6,274 bases of DNA from an uncultured Kineosporia sp. (GTDB taxonomy: Bacteria > Actinomycetota > Actinomycetes > Actinomycetales > Kineosporiaceae). Position numbers and translations under genes: made by a program. Position 1 is the stretch's first letter; every line of letters starts with the position of its first letter. Below the pieces are notes generated by a model that was not told where the DNA came from, did no database searches, and saw only the letters and a program-made list of their open reading frames with translations. Positions 1 through 6,274 of the stretch are shown here, piece by piece. The DNA is taken from contig CALMAR010000328.1 of NCBI GenBank assembly GCA_937859855.1, positions 1 through 6,274 of the forward strand, given 5' to 3'.

Positions 1-23
1 CGCCGGACGGCGAGGCGGCCAGC

Positions 24-27
<4 letters not shown>
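1..27 (+). CDS. AzlC-like branched-chain amino acid export subunit, last codons only (partial)
   Basis: Only the last eight codons and the TGA stop (25-27) lie in the window. They read RRTARRPA, a basic, hydrophilic tail that fits the cytoplasmic end of a membrane protein. The stop overlaps the ATG of the next gene in an ATGA arrangement, which is typical of translationally coupled pairs. The assignment rests on the neighbour: AzlD proteins are almost always encoded directly after AzlC, the large permease subunit of the same exporter. Nothing in these 27 bases is diagnostic alone, so the identity is inferred from context. Confidence 0.5.
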
Positions 28-1081
<1,054 letters not shown>

Positions 1082-1119
1082 CTAGTGCCCGGCGTCAGAG
1101 AAACTTCCGGCGCATGGCC

Positions 1120-2712
1120 CTACAGCATCCCTGGGCTGCGGTCCTCTCCACCACGATCCGGCACAACGTTGATCTTGGGACCGGTGAACCAGTGCTTGGC
1201 CGAGCTGTGCCACCCGGCCCACAGGCCGATCAGCAGTACGGCCATCACGATCGGCGCGTAGTTGACCACCGTCCAGGTGAAGTCCTTGTTGCCGGGCACC
1301 CCGGCCGGGGCGAACGGCAGGATGAAGTAGATGGAGGTGATCACGATCTCGCCGACCGCGAGCAGCGACATCCACCTGTAGTGGCGGCCCAGCGTCCACG
1401 GGCCCGGACGCCAGGCGTCACCGGCCTTCCAGCGCAGCCAGATCGGGATGGCGAAGGCCAGATACAGGCCGAGCACGCCGATCGAGACCACGGCATAGAA
1501 CGCGGTCGGCGCACCGGAGGGACTCTTGTAGAGGGCCGGCAGGGTCAGCACCACACCAGCGACCCCGCCCAGCAAGACTGCATTGCGTGGAACACCCTTG
1601 ACGTCGACCTTGGACCACAGCTTCGAGCCAGGCACGGCGCCGTCCCGGCTGAACGCGAACAGCATCCGCGAGGTGGAGGTCATGCAGGCCGTCGAGCAGT
1701 AGAGCTGCCCGCTCATGCTGATGAAGATGACCAGCTTGAGCAGAGCGGGCGACAGTGCTGAGGCGAGGACCGCGATCACGCTGCCGCCGCCATAGGGGTT
1801 CTTGGCCGGGTCGAAGGAGTTGATGTAGCCGGTGTCGGTGGCGGCGAAGAGGAAGGCCAGCAGCAGGATCCAGCCACCGACCGCGGAGTAGAAGATGGAC
1901 TGCCAGATCCCCTTGGCCGCTCCATTGGCCGCGCCCTGGGTCTCCTCGGAGAGGTGGGCCGAGGCGTCGTAACCGGTGATCGTGTACTGGGTCAGCAGGA
2001 AGCCCAGCGGCAGCACGTAGAACCAGAAATGGCCGCCACTGAAGCCCGAGTTGTTGATCCGCTCGGTGAACACGAACGAGAGGCTCTGGTGGCTGTCCGG
2101 GCCGAAGACCAGCACCAGCACGACGATCGCGGCACCGAAGACGTGCCACCAGACCGAGACGTTGTTGATGATCGCCAGCAGGTGCGAGCTGAAGACGTTG
2201 ATCGACGTGATCACGACCATGATCACCATGAACCAGAAGAACTGCTGGTACAGGTAGTTGCCGCCCAGAAATCCCGTCGAGTACCCGTCCGAGAACAGGT
2301 CGATGAAGGTGTTCAGATAGATGGCGGCGCCGTAGGCCACGCTGGCCAGAATGGCGACCAGGCCGGTCAGATTCAGCCAGCCGGTGTAGTAGCCGGCCTT
2401 GACACCGCCGAGTTTGCTGGCCCACCAGTAGATCCCGCCGGATGTCGGATAGGCCGAGACCAGTTCGGACATGCAGAACCCGATGATCAGGATGAAGATC
2501 GAGATCACCGGCCAGCCGATCGAGATGGCGATCGGGCCACCGTTGTTCCAGGCCTGGCCGAAGGTGGTGAAGCACCCGGCCAGGATCGAGATGATCGAGA
2601 ACGAGATGGCGAAGTTGGAGAACCCGGACCAGGAACGGTGCAGCTCCTGCTTGTATCCGAGCGCAGCCAGGGTTGCCTCGTCGTCGTCCGCGGGAGCCAC
2701 CTTCTCGGCCAT
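1120..2712 (-). CDS. APC-superfamily amino acid permease (amino acid/choline transporter type, GabP-like)
   Basis: This 530-residue inner-membrane protein has about twelve hydrophobic segments (approximately 34-51, 60-84, 108-134, 155-178, 188-204, 228-248, 272-293, 311-340, 377-393, 404-425, 446-468 and 482-500). The N-terminus has the pattern LGYKQELHRSWSGFSNFAIS at residues 18-37, followed by SFSIISILAG. This is characteristic of the amino acid/choline transporter family within the APC superfamily, which includes bacterial GABA, choline and yeast Bat1-type permeases. Other family hallmarks are GYDASAHLSEET (247-258) and SRMLFAFSRDGAVPGS (348-363). It is expected to import an amino acid, amine or choline by cation symport; the exact substrate cannot be read. 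The ATG has a good upstream Shine-Dalgarno. It lies 47 bases upstream of dapB and may be co-transcribed with it. The gene appears intact and of normal length. Confidence 0.92.
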   Translation of the reverse strand: MAEKVAPADDDEATLAALGYKQELHRSWSGFSNFAISFSIISILAGCFTTFGQAWNNGGPIAISIGWPVISIFILIIGFCMSELVSAYPTSGGIYWWASKLGGVKAGYYTGWLNLTGLVAILASVAYGAAIYLNTFIDLFSDGYSTGFLGGNYLYQQFFWFMVIMVVITSINVFSSHLLAIINNVSVWWHVFGAAIVVLVLVFGPDSHQSLSFVFTERINNSGFSGGHFWFYVLPLGFLLTQYTITGYDASAHLSEETQGAANGAAKGIWQSIFYSAVGGWILLLAFLFAATDTGYINSFDPAKNPYGGGSVIAVLASALSPALLKLVIFISMSGQLYCSTACMTSTSRMLFAFSRDGAVPGSKLWSKVDVKGVPRNAVLLGGVAGVVLTLPALYKSPSGAPTAFYAVVSIGVLGLYLAFAIPIWLRWKAGDAWRPGPWTLGRHYRWMSLLAVGEIVITSIYFILPFAPAGVPGNKDFTWTVVNYAPIVMAVLLIGLWAGWHSSAKHWFTGPKINVVPDRGGEDRSPGML

Positions 2713-2830
2713 CTGAGTCCTCTGCCTTCACCGGGGATGCTGCCCGGATACTAGATCCGAATGGGCAACCGCCCTAGATCTACGAGGACATTAATTTGCC
2801 CGCGTTTCAATGACGAGCCCCTCCGCATCA
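2713..2830 (-). promoter_or_regulatory. Probable promoter/operator region of the permease (and perhaps dapB)
   Basis: This is the most AT-rich stretch in the window and lies immediately upstream of the permease. It contains two direct copies of CTAGATC (2751-2757 and 2774-2780, starts 23 bases apart) flanking a small GGGC-AACC-GCCC inverted repeat (2763-2774). A TAGTAT that could act as a -10 element is on the - strand at 2748-2753, about 35 bases before the ATG. I see no convincing -35 at the right distance; a TTGAAA at 2805-2810 is too far away. The promoter function is inferred from position and composition. No known operator is recognised. Confidence 0.35.
2718..2723 (-). promoter_or_regulatory. 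Ribosome binding site of the permease
   Basis: On the - strand, AGAGGA lies five bases upstream of the ATG at 2710-2712. It supports that start over any internal one. Confidence 0.7.
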
Positions 2831-2885
2831 CAGTGCGGTGACGACGGATCCCGTCGCTCGGTGCGTGCTCCGAAGTCAGCACTGC

Positions 2886-2907
2886 TTCGGCTCGGCGCGG
2901 GGCCGAA
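2886..2907 (-). terminator. Candidate stem-loop terminator after the phosphatase gene
   Basis: TTCGGC (2886-2891) and GCCGAA (2902-2907) form a six-pair stem with a ten-base GC-rich loop. It begins about seven bases after the phosphatase stop codon on the - strand. There is no T-tract, which is common for actinobacterial terminators, so the role is only suggested by position. Confidence 0.35.
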
Positions 2908-2914
2908 AGGTGGC

Positions 2915-3337
2915 TCAGTGCACCCGGCGCAGCCACCAGCGCTGCCACGGCGTTTCGGCGGCGCGCGAGTGATAGCGCGCCCGGACATAGGGCACCGCCT
3001 GGGTCCGGGGCAGCCCATCGAGAATCGCCAGCGCCGCCAGAGCCGTTCCGGTGCGGCCGATTCCCCCCGCACAGGTGACCTCGACCCGTTCACCCGCCTG
3101 CGCCCGGGCCAGAGCTTCGCGCAGGGCGTCCAGCGTGTCCTCCAGGTTCAGCGGGATCCAGAAATCGGGCCAGCGCACCCGGCGACAGGGCCAGGCCGGG
3201 GCAGGCCCGCTCGCCAGCACCAGGGCGAAGTCGGCCGAGCTGGCGTGGTCGCGCAGCCTGCGCCCGCGGACCTGGACGCCGCTCGGCAACGTGAGCAGTC
3301 CCGCCGCGCCGGAACCCTCCCAGCCATCAGCAGCCAT
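2915..3337 (-). CDS. Small protein-tyrosine-phosphatase-like protein (CX5R)
   Basis: The 140-residue cytoplasmic protein has the cysteine-phosphatase P-loop VTCAGGIGRTGTA (residues 87-99), with nucleophile Cys89, phosphate-binding Arg95 and the following Thr96. RWPDF at 55-59 lies where the Trp-Pro-Asp general-acid loop is expected, making Asp58 the likely acid. The last 30 residues (YVRARYHSRAAETPWQRWWLRRVH) and the LPSGVQVRGRRLR segment near residues 17-29 match, from memory, a small actinobacterial family annotated as protein-tyrosine phosphatase. The usual His before the catalytic Cys is Thr here. The substrate is unknown. The ATG at 3337 gives the N-terminal length expected for the family, but it lies inside a 10-bp tandem repeat and has no recognisable Shine-Dalgarno. 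The frame is closed upstream by TGA codons within that repeat. The RCC1 gene ends 64 bases upstream. Confidence 0.8.
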   Translation of the reverse strand: MAADGWEGSGAAGLLTLPSGVQVRGRRLRDHASSADFALVLASGPAPAWPCRRVRWPDFWIPLNLEDTLDALREALARAQAGERVEVTCAGGIGRTGTALAALAILDGLPRTQAVPYVRARYHSRAAETPWQRWWLRRVH

Positions 3338-3383
3338 CAGCAGCCATCAGCAGCCATCAGCAGCCATCAGCAGCCATCAGCAG
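3321..3383. repeat. 10-bp tandem repeat, six perfect copies plus a partial one
   Basis: CAGCCATCAG is repeated six times without a mismatch (3321-3380), followed by a three-base partial copy. The array occupies nearly the whole gap between the RCC1 gene and the phosphatase gene and includes the first four to five codons of the latter. Read on the - strand each unit contains TGATGG, an overlapping stop and start. Because ten is not a multiple of three, the ATGs at 3327, 3337, 3347, 3357, 3367 and 3377 fall in rotating frames; only 3337 opens the phosphatase. The unit contains no Shine-Dalgarno-like sequence. Confidence 0.97.
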
Positions 3384-3385
3384 CA

Positions 3386-3419
3386 GTGATCGCCTGGCCG
3401 ATCAAGCCGGGGCGATCAC
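3386..3419 (-). terminator. Stem-loop at the end of the RCC1 gene
   Basis: GTGATCGCC (3386-3394) and GGCGATCAC (3411-3419) form a perfect nine-pair stem, with a possible inner GGC/GCC extension (3396-3398 with 3406-3408). The hairpin straddles the RCC1 stop codon (3402-3404), so one arm encodes the last residues of the protein. No T-tract follows. It probably ends or attenuates the RCC1 transcript before the phosphatase gene. Confidence 0.5.
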
Positions 3420-5444
3420 CAAGCTGAGCATGGTGGCCTTGCTGGCGGCCGAGTCTGCGGTCGCGGTCAAGCCCCCCGCCGGGCCAGCCGCAGGCTGGGA
3501 GTCGGCCACCAGCGCGGTGATCCGGCCCGAGGACGTGCCGGTGGAGAGCACCCGGCTGGTCGTCCCAGCCGGTGCGGCCATGGTGGTGGTGGCCGATGAC
3601 TTGTCCGCCCAGGCCGAGACCAGCATGCTGCCGCTGGTGCTGAGGGTCACCGCGGGCGTGGTGTGCGTCGTGCGTGACACCGTCTCCACCGCCCCCGCGG
3701 ATGCGGTTACCCCGCCCGGGCTGCAGTTTCGGTAGTCCAGCACGGACATCGACGCCTTGGTGATGGCGGTCAGGGTCACGCTGACCGCCCGGCCACCGTC
3801 CCCGGCGACCGCGATCCGCGACCAGGCCCGGGTTCGGAAGTCTGAGCCACCCTGGCTCTGCACCCCGATCCAGCCGGTCACTCCGGCCGGTTCCGGAATC
3901 GCTGTCCCAGAGTTGGTGGTCATCAGCAGCACCAGGCAGTCATTGGCCTGGACCGCGGCGGGCAGAGTCAGCCGGTGCACGGTCGCATTGGTGTTCTCCG
4001 TGGCCGAGGCCACGAAACTGACTGGCGACGCACTGGCGCCGGTCACGGTGACAGTGCTGGTGGAGGAGCCGGTATCGCCGTCGTCATCGGTCGCGGTCAG
4101 CGTGACCGAATAGGTGCCTGGGCCCGAATAGGTGTGTTGGACGACGCCGCCGGAGCCGGTGCCGAGGTCTCCGAAGTTCCAGGCCAGCCCGGTGACGGTG
4201 CCGTCGGAATCGGAGGACGTCGAGGTGAAGGTGCAGGTCAGACCGCTGCAGGAGGAGCTGAAGGAGGCATTCGGTGGCTGGTTGGGCGGCGGCAGGCCGC
4301 CGGCCGGCAGGAACACCGCATGTGAGGAGCCACCCTGCGCGGCCGCGATCCCGGTCAGGTCGAGCAGCACCGGCGAGGTCCGGGTGGTGGTGGTGCCGTC
4401 GCCTAGTTGCCCGGCGTCGTTGTCACCCCAGGCGTAGACCCGGCCGCTGGCCGTTACCGCGTACGACTGGTCCCGTCCATCGCCCACAGTCACCACGCCG
4501 GAGACGCCGGGCACCACGGCGGGGGTGGTCCGGTTGCTCGTCGATCCGAGCCCCAGCTGGCCTCGGTAGCCCCGGCCCCAGGTCAGCACGGCGCCGTCCG
4601 AGCGGGCGGCCACCGAGTGGTGGGCACCGGCCCCGAGGGCGGTGATACCGGAGCTGATGATCTGGACCGGCGAGGTGCGGGTGGTGGTGGTTCCGTCGCC
4701 GAGCTGACCGTACTGGTTGTCGCCCCAGGCCCAGACGGCACCGTTGGAGGTGCGGGCCAGCACGTGGTTGCGGCCGCCAGCGATCTCGGCCACATCGGTG
4801 AGGTTCGCCACCAGCACCGGAGTGAGCCGGCGGGTCGTGGTGCCGTCACCGACCTCGCCCAGGGCGTTGCTGCCCCAGGCCATCACCCGGCCATCGCTGC
4901 GCAGGGCCATGCTCATGTCCCGGCCGGCCGCGACCGCGACGATTCCGCTCAGGCCGCTCACCTGAGCCGGGCTGTTCCGGTTGGTGGTGGTGCCCAGCCC
5001 GAGCTGACCCAGGCTGCCCATTCCCCAGGTCCAGACCGTGCCATCGGTGCGCAGCGCGATCCCGTGGTAATGCCCGGCCTCGACCTGTTTCACGTTGGTC
5101 AGCGCCAGCTGCACCGGGCTGCGCCGGACCGTGTTGGTGCCGTCGCCGACCGCGCCGTACGTGTTGTCACCCCAGGCCCAGATCCGGCCGTTCTGATCCA
5201 GTAGGTAGCCGGTCTCCCGGCCACTGGCGATCGCCACCGCGGCCGGGCCGCTGATCGGGCCTGGGCTGAGCCGGCTCGACGTGCTTGCGTTGCCCTGCTG
5301 GCCGAGGTCGTTGGCGCCGGTGGTCAGCGGGACGGCCAGCGCCTGCGCGGGCTGAGCCAGGATCGTCAGGCCGGCGGTGATCAGGGCACTGGCCAGCACG
5401 GCACCCAGCGGCCGCAGCCGGGAACGCCGGAGAACTCGATCCAC
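3402..5444 (-). CDS. Secreted RCC1 beta-propeller protein with a PKD domain and an actinobacterial C-terminal module
   Basis: With the GTG start at 5444 the protein has 680 residues. Residues 1-37 form a Sec signal peptide: an Arg-rich start (VDRVLRRSRLRP), a hydrophobic core and AQALA, with cleavage after about residue 35 or 37. Residues about 40-383 contain seven RCC1/ATS1-type repeats of about 49 residues, with recurring WGDN..G..GDGT...R.SPV, enough for one closed seven-bladed propeller. A Pro-rich linker leads to a PKD domain at about 388-467 (WNFGD, HTYSGPGTYSVTLTATDDDGD; Cys399 and Cys404). The last 208 residues are a beta-rich module ending TATADSAASKATMLSLVIAPA, resembling, from memory, a module found after PKD domains in secreted actinobacterial proteins. 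No LPXTG or membrane anchor is present, so it is probably released or loosely wall-bound. The frame remains open to a TTG at 5540, but that codon lies in a hairpin and lacks a signal-peptide context. The molecular role is unknown; a binding or scaffold function is a guess. Confidence 0.9.
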   Translation of the reverse strand: MDRVLRRSRLRPLGAVLASALITAGLTILAQPAQALAVPLTTGANDLGQQGNASTSSRLSPGPISGPAAVAIASGRETGYLLDQNGRIWAWGDNTYGAVGDGTNTVRRSPVQLALTNVKQVEAGHYHGIALRTDGTVWTWGMGSLGQLGLGTTTNRNSPAQVSGLSGIVAVAAGRDMSMALRSDGRVMAWGSNALGEVGDGTTTRRLTPVLVANLTDVAEIAGGRNHVLARTSNGAVWAWGDNQYGQLGDGTTTTRTSPVQIISSGITALGAGAHHSVAARSDGAVLTWGRGYRGQLGLGSTSNRTTPAVVPGVSGVVTVGDGRDQSYAVTASGRVYAWGDNDAGQLGDGTTTTRTSPVLLDLTGIAAAQGGSSHAVFLPAGGLPPPNQPPNASFSSSCSGLTCTFTSTSSDSDGTVTGLAWNFGDLGTGSGGVVQHTYSGPGTYSVTLTATDDDGDTGSSTSTVTVTGASASPVSFVASATENTNATVHRLTLPAAVQANDCLVLLMTTNSGTAIPEPAGVTGWIGVQSQGGSDFRTRAWSRIAVAGDGGRAVSVTLTAITKASMSVLDYRNCSPGGVTASAGAVETVSRTTHTTPAVTLSTSGSMLVSAWADKSSATTTMAAPAGTTSRVLSTGTSSGRITALVADSQPAAGPAGGLTATADSAASKATMLSLVIAPA

Positions 5445-5455
5445 GTGATCACCTC
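5445..5455 (-). promoter_or_regulatory. Extended Shine-Dalgarno deciding the RCC1 start
   Basis: On the - strand GAGGTGATCAC directly precedes the GTG at 5442-5444. GAGGTGATC is complementary to the conserved 3' end of 16S rRNA over nine bases, with GAGG seven bases from the GTG. This strongly favours the GTG over the upstream in-frame TTG (5540) and ATG (5513). Confidence 0.8.
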
Positions 5456-5497
5456 GTCTGGGCGGGCGGCAGCGCCGCGAACCGGCCCCGCAGCCAG

Positions 5498-5544
5498 GAG
5501 CTTGGCCGGCCATCGGGCTCGGCACAGCCGTTTTGGCCAAGCTC
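5498..5544 (-). terminator. Long inverted repeat after the M16 peptidase gene
   Basis: GAGCTTGGCC (5498-5507) and GGCCAAGCTC (5535-5544) form a perfect ten-pair stem around a 27-base loop, which itself can form GGCT/AGCC (5516-5519 with 5526-5529). It lies 29 bases past the M16 stop codon and well before the RCC1 GTG, the expected place for a terminator. A TTTT on the + strand sits inside the loop; there is no T-tract after the stem on the - strand. A role as a protein-binding site upstream of the RCC1 gene cannot be excluded. Confidence 0.5.
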
Positions 5545-5573
5545 GGTTGTGACCGGGCGAACCGGGCGAGTGC

Positions 5574-6274
5574 TCAGATGGTGAAGAGGCGGTCCTCGGC
5601 GAAGGGACCGACGACGGCCATGGTCAGCGGCTTGACCGCCAATTCGGCGGCCAGCTGCTGGACGTCGTCCGCGCCGACGCGGCGGACCCGCTCCAGCGCG
5701 TCGTCCAGGCCCACGAACTCGCCGTGCACCAGTTCGGCCTTGCCCAGCCGCGACATCCGCGAGCCGGTGTCCTCCAGGCCGAGCACCAGTGACCCGGCCA
5801 GCTGGCCGTGCGCCCGCACCAGTTCGTCTTCCGGCACCCCGCCGTCGGCCAGCCGTCGCAGCTCAGCCACCAGCAGGGTGATCACCTCGTCCACCTTGGC
5901 CGGAGTGCATCCGGCGTACAGGCCGAAGTACCCCGCGTCGGAGTAGGCCGAGGCGAACGAGTACACCGAGTAGGCCAGGCCGCGCGCCTCCCGGATCTGC
6001 TGGAACAGCCGGCTGCTCATCCCGCCGCCGAGCACGGCGTTGAGCACCGACATGGCGTAGCGGCGCGGATCGGTGGCGATCAGCGCCGGAGTGCCGATCA
6101 CCACGTTGGCCTGCTCGGTCGCCCGGTTCACCACCACCAGCCGCCGGCCCGGGTCCGGCTCCGCGCCAGGCTGGTCTTCGCGCTCACCGCCGGGAAGGCG
6201 CCTCGGCACCGGGGCGCCGTGTGGATCGGCCGGCCAGCCGGCCCGCTGGAGACTGGCCGAGACCAGTGCGCAGA
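5574..6274 (-). CDS. M16-family zinc peptidase, C-terminal part (5' end outside window)
   Basis: The frame is open from the TGA at 5574-5576 to the right edge of the window, giving 232 visible residues with no start needed inside. The core VLGGGMSSRLFQQIREARGLAYSVYSF (visible residues about 80-106) is the classic C-terminal half signature of pitrilysin/processing-peptidase-like M16 proteins; the Arg and Tyr of RGLAY are the conserved substrate-contacting pair. It is followed by YFGLYAGCTPAKVDEV and the typical C-terminus LTMAVVGPF. The zinc-binding HXXEH motif belongs to the N-terminal domain, which lies beyond the window, so catalytic competence cannot be judged. In many actinobacteria this gene follows pnp and precedes or lies near dapB. 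Reading it as starting at the GTG at 6209 would be wrong, because the frame and the family alignment continue upstream. Confidence 0.93.
   Translation of the reverse strand, partial: CALVSASLQRAGWPADPHGAPVPRRLPGGEREDQPGAEPDPGRRLVVVNRATEQANVVIGTPALIATDPRRYAMSVLNAVLGGGMSSRLFQQIREARGLAYSVYSFASAYSDAGYFGLYAGCTPAKVDEVITLLVAELRRLADGGVPEDELVRAHGQLAGSLVLGLEDTGSRMSRLGKAELVHGEFVGLDDALERVRRVGADDVQQLAAELAVKPLTMAVVGPFAEDRLFTI

Noticed and set aside
1082..1399. - strand 105-codon frame directly upstream of dapB
   Set aside because: It lies almost wholly within the permease gene in another frame. It is Arg/Asp/Gly/His-rich with no family signature.
1418..2731. Long - strand frame of 437 codons overlapping the permease
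   Set aside because: Its composition is Arg/His/Leu/Gly-rich, as expected for a shifted frame of a high-GC gene. The overlapping permease frame has clear family signatures and its own ribosome site.
1954..2754. + strand frame of 266 codons opposite the permease
   Set aside because: It is an Asp/Arg/Gln-rich antisense shadow with no hydrophobic core or known motif.
2751..3093. Small - strand frames in the permease-phosphatase gap and overlapping the phosphatase
   Set aside because: They are Arg/Pro-rich, largely overlap the phosphatase in another frame, and lack a ribosome site or recognisable homology.
3321..3383. Tandem array considered as a CRISPR array
   Set aside because: The units are 10 bases and contiguous, with no spacers and no cas genes nearby.
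2810..3427. + strand open frames running through the tandem repeat, giving a QPSAAISSHQ repeat peptide
   Set aside because: The repeat simply lacks stops on the + strand. The rest of the frame is the antisense of the phosphatase gene, with low-complexity composition and no recognisable domain.
4407..5204. + strand frame of 265 codons opposite the RCC1 gene
   Set aside because: It is the antisense of the repeated blades, rich in Gly, Ala, Arg and His. Its apparent periodicity comes from the RCC1 repeats.
5574..6209. Treating the M16 gene as complete with a GTG start at 6209
   Set aside because: The frame stays open to the window edge, and the M16 C-terminal domain requires an N-terminal zinc-binding half outside the window.

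Overview
The window is GC-rich (roughly two-thirds G+C by eye) and densely coded. It reads as chromosomal DNA of a high-GC Gram-positive actinobacterium. The support is the codon use, a 246-residue DapB of the short actinobacterial type, GTG starts, and a small tyrosine phosphatase of a kind I associate with Streptomyces and relatives. The genus cannot be fixed from the sequence.

Layout: the first 335 bases on the + strand hold the last codons of an AzlC-like gene and a complete azlD-like gene, coupled by an ATGA overlap, forming a branched-chain amino acid exporter pair. Everything else is on the - strand. Read in the direction of transcription (right to left) it is: the C-terminal two-thirds or so of an M16 zinc-peptidase-family gene (runs off the right edge); a secreted RCC1 beta-propeller/PKD protein; a small protein-tyrosine-phosphatase-like gene; a 12-helix APC amino acid permease; and dapB of the lysine/diaminopimelate pathway. 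dapB and azlD are convergent, and their stop codons overlap by 4 bases.

Context: in many actinobacteria the M16 peptidase gene lies next to or close to dapB, downstream of pnp. Here three genes (RCC1 protein, phosphatase, permease) lie between them, so the middle of the window looks like an accessory insert in a conserved housekeeping neighbourhood (inference from remembered synteny). Strong inverted repeats follow the M16 gene and the RCC1 gene, and a weaker one follows the phosphatase. The - strand genes are therefore probably separate transcription units, except that the permease and dapB are only 47 bases apart and may be co-transcribed. Permease, DapB and AzlCD all concern amino acids; the RCC1 protein and the phosphatase have no evident link to them.

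The most unusual structure is a perfect six-copy 10-bp tandem repeat (3321-3383). It fills the RCC1-phosphatase gap and contains the only plausible start codon of the phosphatase. Each unit carries an overlapping TGATG stop/start, so the six ATGs step through the three reading frames. No gene stretch longer than 300 bases is empty; the largest gap is 2713-2914. I saw no tRNA, rRNA, CRISPR array, transposase or riboswitch.
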